Position numbers and translations under genes: made by a program. From assembly GCA_040905045.1 (NCBI GenBank), contig JBBDSH010000057.1, positions 1 to 32,505 on the forward strand: 32,505 bases of DNA, read 5' to 3'. The notes under the pieces are model-generated. The model had not been told where the DNA came from and did no database searches. It saw only the letters and a list, made by a program, of their open reading frames with translations. This stretch comes from JBBDSH01 sp040905045 (GTDB lineage: Bacteria; Pseudomonadota; Gammaproteobacteria; Eutrophobiales; Eutrophobiaceae). How positions within the stretch are numbered: position 1 is the stretch's first letter; every line of letters starts with the position of its first letter. Of the stretch, positions 1-7,039 are shown piece after piece.

Positions 1-217
1 GAAACTCTGGAGCAAAGTCTGCTCCGTTCGGCCATACAATAGTTCCAAGTTCACTGTGTAGAGAGAGCTCTGCAAATTTCTTCTTGTCCTTTAGGGGTTC
101 GAATATTTCACCCCAAAGTTCGGCTTCGAGATCGATATTTCCTTCTACTCCATCTTCAAATTTTAACCAAATGCAGTAATCACCTTGATACTTAACTTCT
201 TTCAATTTCGGCAGCAT
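1..217 (-). CDS. DUF2442-like small protein, truncated by the window edge
   Basis: Reading the minus strand from an ATG at 217 gives about 72 codons that run off the window with no stop, so the C-terminus is missing. The start MLPKLKEVKY, the phrase CIWLKFEDGVEG and the later PNGADFAPEF match the DUF2442 family. Such genes are often found directly after a DUF4160 gene, as here, where only 4 bases separate the stop of the upstream gene from this ATG. The pair is therefore probably cotranscribed. DUF2442 has no settled function. Pairs of this kind occur in accessory, toxin-antitoxin-like settings, but activity cannot be inferred from this sequence. Family call is from recognition, not a search. 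Confidence 0.75.
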   Translation of the reverse strand, partial: MLPKLKEVKYQGDYCIWLKFEDGVEGNIDLEAELWGEIFEPLKDKKKFAELSLHSELGTIVWPNGADFAPEF

Positions 218-221
218 GGTA

Positions 222-482
222 TTACTCCAATGGTTCAATTTTCTTTAAGGCTTTCCGTTCGCGGGCTAGTTTCCAGTCCTCAGTTAATTCGTCTCGATGA
301 TATTCGCGCCACTCCTCAACCAAACCCAGAACACGAGGAGGAAGACGGCCTTCTATGATTTCCCCAGTATCAATCGCCACTACAGCCTCAAACCCACCGT
401 ATTTGGCGTGGAAGTGTGGCGGTGAATGATCGTTGTAATACATCGCAATTATAATTCCAAGGAATCGGCTAATCTCCGGCAA
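222..482 (-). CDS. DUF4160 family protein
   Basis: An 86-residue protein of typical full length for DUF4160. It shows the family hallmarks: PEISRFLGI near the start, then MYYNDHSPPHFHAKYG (residues 14-29), the phrase DTGEIIEGRLPPR and a C-terminal KKIEPLE. The start is TTG at 482. An AAGGAG ribosome binding site at 495-490 lies 7 bases upstream on the minus strand, which supports that start. The next gene (DUF2442-like) begins 4 bases after the stop. The family is uncharacterised. The His-rich HSPPHFHAKYG segment could suggest metal or nucleic-acid contact, but that is inference. A HicB-like gene lies 92 bases upstream on the same strand, so the three may form one small accessory operon. Confidence 0.85.
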   Translation of the reverse strand: MPEISRFLGIIIAMYYNDHSPPHFHAKYGGFEAVVAIDTGEIIEGRLPPRVLGLVEEWREYHRDELTEDWKLARERKALKKIEPLE

Positions 483-495
483 AATGATTCTCCTT
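483..495 (-). promoter_or_regulatory. Ribosome binding site that decides a TTG start
   Basis: On the minus strand the bases AAGGAG (495-490) lie 7 bases before the TTG at 482-480 of the DUF4160 gene. No in-frame ATG in a plausible place competes, so this site supports the rare start codon. Confidence 0.7.
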
Positions 496-574
496 ATGTA
501 TGTTCATCTGTCCATAACAACCGGTTGTGTGTATCAGACCTTATAAAAGTCTTCCGTCTACAAATCCTCCCTAT

Positions 575-751
575 TCATGCAGAAATAGCTTCTTGTTTGT
601 TGAATTCAAGTGCTTCCTGCAGTGTCTCGCGGAGGCTGTCAAGGAGCGCTTCGCGTGATGTTTCCTGGCAGTTAACGCCCGGCACTTCTTCGATCCAGCC
701 GATCCAGCAGTCATTGTCCTGTTTGATTACAGCTGCATATTGAGTATTCAT
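575..751 (-). CDS. HicB-like antitoxin domain protein, no HicA beside it
   Basis: A 58-residue ORF with ATG at 751 and TGA at 577-575. The start MNTQYAAVIKQDNDCWIGWI followed by EEVPGVNCQETSREALLDSLR and a helical tail EALEFN is the usual HicB-type half-barrel. The segment GWIEEVPGVNCQ is the family's strand-turn signature. HicB proteins neutralise the HicA RNA-cleaving toxin and often repress their own promoter. No hicA-like ORF of 50-70 codons is present on either side; the following 92 bases lead into a DUF4160 gene instead. It may be an orphan, or the DUF4160/DUF2442 genes may be its partners. Short HicB-like proteins without a DNA-binding tail, like this one, are common as orphans. Confidence 0.75.
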   Translation of the reverse strand: MNTQYAAVIKQDNDCWIGWIEEVPGVNCQETSREALLDSLRETLQEALEFNKQEAISA

Positions 752-756
752 GGTTT

Positions 757-770
757 AATCACGAGTGATT
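757..770. promoter_or_regulatory. Perfect 14-bp palindrome in front of the HicB-like gene
   Basis: AATCACGAGTGATT reads AATCAC, GA, GTGATT and is a perfect dyad ending 6 bases before the ATG at 751. Its place between promoter and start codon is what would be expected of an autoregulatory operator. No ribosome binding site of standard form is visible here, so the palindrome lies where one would be. Confidence 0.4.
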
Positions 771-1170
771 TAATGCATGTAATTGGATGACTTATGATAA
801 CAAAATTTCGAAGTTTTTCACCAGATACCGTGCTTTAGCTGTGCCAGATGTGTGATAAATTGAAGCAGGTTGTAATATTATTGAAGTATAGTTGAGATGG
901 GGTTTGATACAGGGCGTGCGCCGTAAGAGGCTGTTTTGTCAGGCTATTCAAAATTAACTTTCAATCTGAAAATCCCCGTGACGAGAGCTGAAGAACCCGT
1001 TACAGGGTCTGGTCTTTACAGCCTGTCTCCGTGTATGGTTATGTGACCGTGCTGTTGCTTATTATGAGGACAGTGAGATTTATGAGGCCGGGACTTTTCC
1101 TCCGCGTAAAGTGTCCGGATAATCAGGGTGATCGAAATCCTGAGTCTGCAATAACGACGGGAGGCATGTC
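771..1170. other. Intergenic region between divergent genes, no gene seen
   Basis: About 400 bases between the HicB-like gene (minus) and the LapA-like gene (plus). No ORF with a plausible start and codon use was found on either strand. The left half is AT-rich and probably holds the minus-strand promoter. No convincing paired -35 and -10 boxes were found, and no tRNA or terminator fold was recognised. Confidence 0.5.
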
Positions 1171-1365
1171 ATGAACTGGAGATGGGGTGTTGTTATTATC
1201 GCGACGGCTATCATGTTGGTTTTTGTTGTTCAGAATATGGAAGTCGTCCAGGTGCGGTTTCTTCTATGGCGGTTGGAAGCTTCCAGGGTGCTGGTCTATC
1301 TATCGCTGTTTCTGATTGGTGTTGTGGCCGGCTGGTTGGGCCGGGCCAGCCGCGGACGAAAATAG
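1171..1365 (+). CDS. LapA-domain (DUF1049) small inner-membrane protein
   Basis: A 64-residue protein. A first hydrophobic segment (about residues 6-20) is followed by QNMEVVQVRFLLW, which is the diagnostic N-x-x-V-x-V-x-F phrase of LapA/YciS-type proteins. A second membrane segment covers about residues 38-55, and the end is basic (GRASRGRK). LapA helps control lipopolysaccharide synthesis together with LapB in Escherichia coli. LapB is not next door here, so the role is by family only. The start has a good GGGAGG site at 1159-1164, 6 bases before the ATG. The protein is shorter than E. coli LapA (about 100 residues), lacking the cytoplasmic tail. Confidence 0.8.
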   Translation: MNWRWGVVIIATAIMLVFVVQNMEVVQVRFLLWRLEASRVLVYLSLFLIGVVAGWLGRASRGRK

Positions 1366-1467
1366 ATCACAGAGACTGCTGTGATGCGGATGCCTATACG
1401 GGCGCGTAACAAATGGTACAATTCAATCATCGGAAATACTTAAATACTGAATTGATCAGGGGGTTGC

Positions 1468-2583
1468 GTGTCCAGAGCTGAAAGACCTGTACTGCTTGTC
1501 GGTGGCGTACCCGGCAATACCGCTGAAGAGGTGTATCAAACCGTCGCGCCGATCCTGGGCGATCTGGCTATCGGCTTGACGGACGGGGAAACCGGTTTGC
1601 GGCGCATGTGGGTATTCTATGTGTTTACCCGCACCTGGCTGAATCATCCGGATCTGGAAGTCACGAAGCGGGTGCAATCGCCGCCGCCGGAGTTTCCGCC
1701 ATGGATACCGAAAGAACTGCACGAATGGATTCCCGTTAATTACGATGATTTTCCCTGGGTTGCCGTCAGACAGGGCGTTGCGGAATTGTCTCCCATTGAG
1801 ACACTCGGTTATCCCGCCGAAGCGAAGGCCTCCTATGATATCTTTTGCCGGCTGAGGCATGAGGGTGTGATTCCCGAGGGAGTACGTTTTCAGCAATCAT
1901 TGCCTTTTCCGGATGATGCCGTGCGTTTGTTCGCCGGAACCGCCGCAGATATGGCCATAATGGTAGATGCGTATGTGGATGTCATGCAACGTGATGTTGC
2001 CGAGGTATGCAGGTTGATTCCCCATGACGACCTGGTTTTGCAATGGGATGTCAACTGGGAGACGATTGCCCTGGAGTACGGCGATCATCTGCCCGGTGTA
2101 GCGCCCATGCAATTCAAGCCCCATGGTGATGCCATGCAGCGTTATCGTCATTATCTGCTGGAACTGAATGCGGGGATCCCCGATCAGGTCGGAGTGGGAC
2201 TGCATCTTTGTTATGGGGACATGCATCACAAGCATTTCAAGGATCCCAACGATCTCTCCACCAGTGTTAACATGACCAATGAAGCAGTGGCTGTTTCACC
2301 ACGCTCTATTGATTTCGTGCAGATGTCCGTCCCCCGGCATCGTGATGATGATGCCTTTTTTGAACCACTCCGGGACTTGCGTACTGATAATACGACAATC
2401 TATGCGGGATTAATCCATTACACCGATGGTGTTGAAGGCAGTATCAAACGCCTGCAGGCGTTCAAGCGTTATTACGACGGCCCTGCCGGCGTATCCACGG
2501 AATGCGGCCTGGGCCGGAGGCCGGCGGATCAGGATCTGATCAAGCTGCTGCAGATACATCACGATGTGGCCGCTGCAATCTAG
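1468..2583 (+). CDS. MetE-like / UROD-superfamily barrel protein of unknown substrate
   Basis: A 371-residue cytosolic protein starting at GTG with AGGGGG 4 bases upstream. The overall pattern resembles the C-terminal catalytic barrel of cobalamin-independent methionine synthase and its stand-alone relatives. It has a GLTDGETG loop (residues 36-43), a strand LQWDVNWE (191-198), LHLCYGD with His246 and Cys248, and TECGLGRR with Cys346. In MetE the matching His, Cys and final Cys bind the catalytic zinc. The fourth MetE ligand, a Glu after the strand that here reads IDFVQMSV, is not evident. It might be a methyltransferase or demethylase acting on a small thiol or sulfonium compound, but the sequence does not identify a substrate. 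No methionine genes are adjacent. Confidence 0.65.
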   Translation: MSRAERPVLLVGGVPGNTAEEVYQTVAPILGDLAIGLTDGETGLRRMWVFYVFTRTWLNHPDLEVTKRVQSPPPEFPPWIPKELHEWIPVNYDDFPWVAVRQGVAELSPIETLGYPAEAKASYDIFCRLRHEGVIPEGVRFQQSLPFPDDAVRLFAGTAADMAIMVDAYVDVMQRDVAEVCRLIPHDDLVLQWDVNWETIALEYGDHLPGVAPMQFKPHGDAMQRYRHYLLELNAGIPDQVGVGLHLCYGDMHHKHFKDPNDLSTSVNMTNEAVAVSPRSIDFVQMSVPRHRDDDAFFEPLRDLRTDNTTIYAGLIHYTDGVEGSIKRLQAFKRYYDGPAGVSTECGLGRRPADQDLIKLLQIHHDVAAAI

Positions 2584-2623
2584 TTTATTTTTATCAACGC
2601 GTGGCTGATTAAATCTGTTTGTC

Positions 2624-3193
2624 ATGAAAAAAATCAACCAAAAGCTATCGTTTCTGGCCGGCGGGTTTGTCGGCCTGATTGTCGTAGCTCTGATTGTATA
2701 CCGTGCAGGCATTCCGGGTGACGGATCACTGGTACCGTCATTACTGGATGATTCCGAATCACACTGGACGTGGAAGAATCCGGTGACCTCCGGGGAAACG
2801 TCCATTCAATCGGGCTGGAAGCAGACTGAAAATACGGTGTATGAAGGCGCCTTGCTGACTATCACGCACAAGTCGGGCAAGAGTCTTGTCTATATCAGTC
2901 ACGAGAAAGTCTCCGGTGATATGTCTCTGTACGACTATGTCGCAGGCGTGGAGGATTCGATGCAGGATCAACTCGGCATCGGTCAATTCGAGGCTGTTGA
3001 TGAGGAATATCGGTTTTATGAGGCCGAGGGCGCCGAATTGTTCGGCAAGGTTGTCGCCGAGACGCGGGTTAGTATCTGGCGTTCCGGCGGGGATAATTTC
3101 TGGGAGGCGGTGACGATAACCGATCAGGATTACAAGGATCTCGAATATGAAGCGGTGGATATAGTGAATTTGTTGATGGGGACAACATATTGA
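2624..3193 (+). CDS. Hypothetical protein with N-terminal membrane anchor
   Basis: A 189-residue protein not recognised as a named family. After a basic start (MKKINQK) one hydrophobic segment spans about residues 8-27 and acts as signal anchor or uncleaved signal. The remaining roughly 160 residues are acidic and rich in Tyr, Trp and Glu, with phrases such as WKNPVTSG and YDYVAGVEDSMQ, consistent with a small extracytoplasmic beta-rich domain. No Cys or obvious catalytic motif is present. No strong ribosome binding site precedes the ATG. It lies 40 bases after the MetE-like gene on the same strand, so cotranscription is possible. Confidence 0.65.
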   Translation: MKKINQKLSFLAGGFVGLIVVALIVYRAGIPGDGSLVPSLLDDSESHWTWKNPVTSGETSIQSGWKQTENTVYEGALLTITHKSGKSLVYISHEKVSGDMSLYDYVAGVEDSMQDQLGIGQFEAVDEEYRFYEAEGAELFGKVVAETRVSIWRSGGDNFWEAVTITDQDYKDLEYEAVDIVNLLMGTTY

Positions 3194-3275
3194 TAAATGG
3201 TATGGCAGACAAGTGTGGCTCCGGGAATAGTAAATAGCCGATATGTGAATTTATCCCGGCAAAAAAAGGAAAAAT

Positions 3276-3288
3276 GCCTGTTTCAGGC
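3276..3288. other. Small hairpin next to an A-rich run
   Basis: GCCTG, TTT, CAGGC forms a 5-bp stem. Read on the minus strand it is followed by a T-rich run (complement of 3261-3275), so it resembles an intrinsic terminator facing leftward. No minus-strand gene is seen upstream of it, so its role is unclear. Confidence 0.3.
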
Positions 3289-3344
3289 CGGCCCGAATTA
3301 TTATATTGGTAATTGAACATCCATCACTCAGACAGGTGAGAGCC

Positions 3345-3866
3345 ATGCGACGATTAACATACCTGATTTTAATATCCATGTTTGCCACACCCGCTATGGC
3401 GGGCAAGAAGGTGACTCTGGAGGACTGCCTGAAAGCGGTCAGCGCAATAAAGGCCGGGGATTATATCAAGGTGGAGTACCTGTCCTTTACGGACGAGGGC
3501 GGCCCGGCCTACGAAATCGAGGTGCGGGATCCGGGAGATAAAACATGGGAATTCGAGTGCAGCGCCAGGACGGGGCATATCGTGGAAATGGAACAGGAAG
3601 TGGACAGCCCGGATCATGAGTTGTTCAAGCGCAAGCGAAAGATCTCCGAAGATCGAGCCATCGCAATTGCAAAGGAACTCTATCCCGGAACAGTGAAAAC
3701 AGTGGAATACGAGATCGAAAGCAACGGCGCGGCCAGCTACGAAATATCAGTCGTCGATGATTACGGGGTTAATATAAAAGTGGAAGTGGACGCATCCAGC
3801 GGCGACATCGTGGAGGTCCAGTATGTGGAATGGCAGATTGGCGAAGAGAAAGCAGAGATGAGATAG
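3345..3866 (+). CDS. Exported PepSY-like protein with two repeats
   Basis: A 173-residue protein. The ATG at 3345 is preferred over an upstream in-frame TTG at 3306 because it is preceded by AGGTGAG at 3334-3340 and opens a clean signal peptide (MRRLTYLILISMFATPAMA, cleavage expected after AMA). The mature part holds two related units. Each has the pattern Ala-rich helix, then YEIEV or YEISV, then a strand ending in TGHIVEMEQ or SGDIVEVQ. This is the PepSY fold, found in exported peptidase-inhibitor propeptides and in small sensor-like periplasmic proteins. No two-component system or peptidase gene is adjacent, so the ligand is unknown. The gene converges on the BCCT gene with 33 bases between the stops. 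Confidence 0.75.
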   Translation: MRRLTYLILISMFATPAMAGKKVTLEDCLKAVSAIKAGDYIKVEYLSFTDEGGPAYEIEVRDPGDKTWEFECSARTGHIVEMEQEVDSPDHELFKRKRKISEDRAIAIAKELYPGTVKTVEYEIESNGAASYEISVVDDYGVNIKVEVDASSGDIVEVQYVEWQIGEEKAEMR

Positions 3867-3899
3867 CCCTGTCGTACCGCAGCGCCGAAACCGGGGTTG

Positions 3900-5549
3900 T
3901 CACCGTTTATCGCCGGTATCAGCCTCCGTTTCGGAATCATCATCATTGATATCCGTCCCGCTGCTTGCGGGGTCGCGCACCTCGGGTGATACGCTGATAA
4001 CCGATTCGGCCAGCAGCCGTTCAAGACCCTGCCGCAGTTCCTGTTCGCGCCGTTCGATCAGGCGCCGTTCATCCTGCAGCCCGCGCAGCAGGGCGCCGGC
4101 CATGAAGATCATCAGGAACATAAACGGGAAAGCGGCGATGATGGACATGGTCTGCAATGCCGCCAGTCCGCCGCTCACCAGTAACACGCCGGCAACCAGC
4201 ACCTGGATAACGCCCCAGGTAACGCGGATCAGCCGGCGTGGGTCCAGTACGCCCTTGGTGGTGAACATGCCCAGGACGAACGTGGCGGAGTTGGCCGAGG
4301 TGATGACAAACAGAATGATCAGGGCCACGGCCAGCGGTCCGGCAATGTGGGCCAGGGGCAGTTGCCCGAGCGTGGCAAACAATGCGGAACTGATTTCCAG
4401 ATCGACGGCATCGGCGATGCCGGCGTTATGAAACAGTTCGTAATAGAAGGCGGTTCCGCCGAATGTGGCAAACCAGAGGATGCTCAGCGCCACCGGCACA
4501 CCGATAACGCCGAGGATGAATTCCCGGATGGTGCGACCGCGTGAGATACGGGCGATGAAACTGCCCACGAACGGCGCCCAGCTCAGTCCCCAGGCCCAGT
4601 AGAAAATCGTCCAGCGTTCCACCCAGTCATCCCCTGTAAACGGCGACATGGCCAGGCTCATGCCGATCATATTGGAGAAGTATTCGCCGATGGCGGAAGT
4701 CATGACGGTGGTAATGAAAGGCGTCGGTCCGGCAAAAAACACGAACAGCAACAAGGCCGCGGCAATCATCATGTTCAGGTTACTGACGTAACGCACGCCG
4801 CGTTCCAGGGGCGTCAAGGCGCAGAGTATGAATACCAGCGCGATACCGGCCAGTATGGCGAGCTGTTGGTCGCTGCCGAAGGCAACACCCATGGTGGTAT
4901 TCAGCCCGCTGTTGATCTGAATGGTGCCGAGACCGAGGGTGGTTGCCACTCCGAATGTTGTGGAGATCACGGCGAGAATATCGATGCCCTTGCCCAGGGG
5001 GCCGTCGACGCGATCACCCAGGGTGGGCCGGAAGGTTTCACTGAACAGGCCGCCCTGCCGGCGCCGGAAACGCACATAGGCAATGGCCAGGCCGACCACG
5101 GCGAAGTTGGCCCATTGATGAAAACCCCAGTGAAACAGCGAATAACGGAAAGCCACACTGGCTGCCTGCGATGTGCGCGGTTCGGCCAGATCCAGCGGCG
5201 GCTGGTTGTAATGGGTCATGGGTTCGGCCACGCCCCAGAACACCAGGCCAACGCCCATGCCGGCGGAAAAGATCATGCCGAGCCATGCCATATAGGAGAA
5301 TTCCGGCTCTTCACCCTCCATGCCCAGGCGGATGCTGCCGTAATCGGTGAAAGCGACATAAAAACAGAAGATCAGAAAACCGCTGGTGGCAAACAGATAC
5401 AACCAGCCGAAATGCAGGGTGGTGACGTCGAGTATCTTCCGGCTCCAGAAACCGAGTTGTTCGGGCATGTTGGCGCCGATACCGACGAATGCCAGAAGCA
5501 GGACAATGGATACGTAGAAGACCCAGCCGGGCCGTGCCTTGGAAGTCAT
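3900..5549 (-). CDS. BCCT family transporter (betaine/choline/carnitine type)
   Basis: A 549-residue secondary transporter with about 12 membrane segments. The segment GMGVGLVFWGVAEP (97-110) is the glycine-rich helix of the family in the Gly-Met-Gly form seen in sodium-coupled betaine carriers. ERWTIFYWAW (311-320) followed by GLSWAPFVG is the BCCT signature, but the usual second Trp is Gly321. In the helix matching BetP TM4, Trp141 and Trp146 are kept and the BetP Tyr is Phe149. The C-terminal 55 residues form a charged helix (DERRLIERREQELRQGLE) and an acidic tail, the place where osmosensing resides in BetP. It probably imports a betaine-like or other compatible solute. Fused betaine-synthesis enzyme at 12503 fits the same osmoadaptation. 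Confidence 0.9.
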   Translation of the reverse strand: MTSKARPGWVFYVSIVLLLAFVGIGANMPEQLGFWSRKILDVTTLHFGWLYLFATSGFLIFCFYVAFTDYGSIRLGMEGEEPEFSYMAWLGMIFSAGMGVGLVFWGVAEPMTHYNQPPLDLAEPRTSQAASVAFRYSLFHWGFHQWANFAVVGLAIAYVRFRRRQGGLFSETFRPTLGDRVDGPLGKGIDILAVISTTFGVATTLGLGTIQINSGLNTTMGVAFGSDQQLAILAGIALVFILCALTPLERGVRYVSNLNMMIAAALLLFVFFAGPTPFITTVMTSAIGEYFSNMIGMSLAMSPFTGDDWVERWTIFYWAWGLSWAPFVGSFIARISRGRTIREFILGVIGVPVALSILWFATFGGTAFYYELFHNAGIADAVDLEISSALFATLGQLPLAHIAGPLAVALIILFVITSANSATFVLGMFTTKGVLDPRRLIRVTWGVIQVLVAGVLLVSGGLAALQTMSIIAAFPFMFLMIFMAGALLRGLQDERRLIERREQELRQGLERLLAESVISVSPEVRDPASSGTDINDDDSETEADTGDKR

Positions 5550-5763
5550 GGCCCAACCTTAATTGAAACAACAGAAGATTGGCAAGCCGGAAGAAAAGGA
5601 TCGTGATTTATTCCGGTCCGGGTTTTATCTCTGCCCCGGAATGAGGTTTATCTATTAGGCCATCAGGGGAGAAACAGACCCTCAAGTCTTGTATGAAACC
5701 TCTGCAGTAATGGTATAGACAGGAGCTTGTTGATAAAATCCGCGAATATTCACACCCGGGTTT
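5550..5763. other. Divergent intergenic region between transporter and TPR genes
   Basis: About 210 bases that must hold promoters for both the minus-strand BCCT gene and the plus-strand TPR gene. A possible plus-strand pair TTGTAT and TATAGA exists but the spacer is 19 bases, so it is only a weak candidate. No other element was recognised. Confidence 0.35.
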
Positions 5764-6882
5764 ATGATTATTCAATCCCTGTCCCGTACATCACCCGCCG
5801 TATACGCGCTGATAATACTCCTGGTATTGAATCTCGGGGTCATGGCATGGTTCGGCTATCACTGGCATCAGCGATATCAGGATCGTTATCTCGACCGGGC
5901 CGAGCAGTCGTTGATTGATGGAAACAAGGCCGAGGCGATACGGGCATTCTCCGCGCATATGCGGGATTATCCGGATGATGATTCCACGGCCGTACGGCTG
6001 GAGGATTTGCAACAGCAGTACCGGCGTCGGTATCTGGATGAGGCGGAAGCGCATTTGCAGACGGACGACAAGGTTGCCGCCATCAAGGAATACCGCAGTC
6101 ATATTGAAGACTACCCCGATGATTACGAGGTCCGGCTGAAGCTGGCCAGGTTGTACGAAGAGCTGAATATTAATGATGCTTCCGAATCAATGTACCGGAA
6201 TATCATTGAGGAACTGTCAGGATCAGGTAACCGTGTTGAAGCGATCGCCCGGCAGAGGCTGCTCAGGCATATCAATGAATGGGCCAACGAAATAAAGATA
6301 CGGGCCGACCGATTATTTGAAAAAGGGCAGTTTGAAGCCGCCGCGGAGGAATACACCAGGGTGATCAATCTGCGTTCCCGCAATCCGGCGCTGGATGCCG
6401 GCGACGCCGTGCGCGGCCGGGCCGTCGCGGCCCTCAATGATGTTATTGCCAAACGCGCCTTCAGCTTGTGGCGGTCGGGTAATGAAGATGCACTCGACGA
6501 CCTGACCAGCGGCTACGACAGCGAGGTCTTCCCGGAAACCACTGTTCCCGCCGATGTGATGAGGCAAAGAACGGTCATGCTGTCCAACTATTTCTGGGAT
6601 TATGCCGACCGCCTGTTCGAACGGGAGGATTGGCATCATGCGGCGGGAATGTACAAGATTGCCCGCGAAATGCGGAACTCGATCGACACCGAAGGCGCGG
6701 ATCCCAATACGCCAACTTTACTGTTTAATTATGCCGTGAGTGAGCATCGCGCCGGCAACCCGCGCAAGGCCCTGGAAGCCGTGCAACGCCTCCAGCGGGA
6801 CTATGCCTACCACGAAAAGGCCGCCGTCAGTCGATTAAGCCGGGAGTTGGAGGATGAGTTAGGAGTAAATAGTGAGGAGTGA
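5764..6882 (+). CDS. Inner-membrane-anchored TPR protein
   Basis: A 372-residue protein with one N-terminal membrane segment (about residues 12-30) and a long helical domain. Two near-duplicate TPR units stand out: RYLDRAEQSL at 41-50 and RYLDEAEAHL at 89-98, each ending in the phrase DYPDD (68-72 and 116-120). More TPR-like helices follow (ADRLFEKGQFEAAAEEY and ADRLFEREDWHHAAGMY). Such proteins usually act as assembly scaffolds for envelope complexes; no partner is evident here. The final residues, around ELGVNSEE, are encoded by the intergenic heptamer array at 6857-6891, and the TGA stop at 6880 lies within an array unit. The ATG lacks a clear ribosome binding site. Confidence 0.75.
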   Translation: MIIQSLSRTSPAVYALIILLVLNLGVMAWFGYHWHQRYQDRYLDRAEQSLIDGNKAEAIRAFSAHMRDYPDDDSTAVRLEDLQQQYRRRYLDEAEAHLQTDDKVAAIKEYRSHIEDYPDDYEVRLKLARLYEELNINDASESMYRNIIEELSGSGNRVEAIARQRLLRHINEWANEIKIRADRLFEKGQFEAAAEEYTRVINLRSRNPALDAGDAVRGRAVAALNDVIAKRAFSLWRSGNEDALDDLTSGYDSEVFPETTVPADVMRQRTVMLSNYFWDYADRLFEREDWHHAAGMYKIAREMRNSIDTEGADPNTPTLLFNYAVSEHRAGNPRKALEAVQRLQRDYAYHEKAAVSRLSRELEDELGVNSEE

Positions 6883-6891
6883 GGAGTTAAT
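6857..6891 (+). repeat. Heptamer array A1 at the end of the TPR gene
   Basis: Five units of 7 bases: AGTTAGG, AGTAAAT, AGTGAGG, AGTGAGG, AGTTAAT. The array starts inside the TPR coding region and supplies its TGA stop. It reads in the sense direction of that gene. Its inverted partner is the array at 7005-7039, with a 113-base spacer between them. Confidence 0.85.
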
Positions 6892-7004
6892 AAAGGCAAT
6901 AGCGTCACACAGCCTGGGAGGCCAGCATCCAGTAGATAGATTCCTCTTTATGTTATTGCAACAGTATAAGGAATTATTATCTGTCGATTGAATGACGTTT
7001 GTTT

Positions 7005-7039
7005 ATTCACCCCTCACCCCTTACTCCTCACGCTTCACT
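7005..7039 (-). repeat. Heptamer array A2 at the end of cysQ
   Basis: Read on the minus strand, five exact 7-base units: AGTGAAG, CGTGAGG, AGTAAGG, GGTGAGG, GGTGAAT. The first unit encodes the last codons of cysQ and the second holds its TGA stop (7030-7028). It is the inverted partner of the array at 6857-6891. Confidence 0.85.

Noticed and set aside
406..422. MSTRSG in ArgS as a broken KMSK motif (residue numbers given)
   Set aside because: Many bacterial arginyl-tRNA synthetases lack canonical KMSK, so this is normal for the family.
3306..3344. N-terminal extension of the PepSY-like protein from TTG 3306
   Set aside because: It would bury the signal peptide; the ATG at 3345 has a good ribosome binding site.
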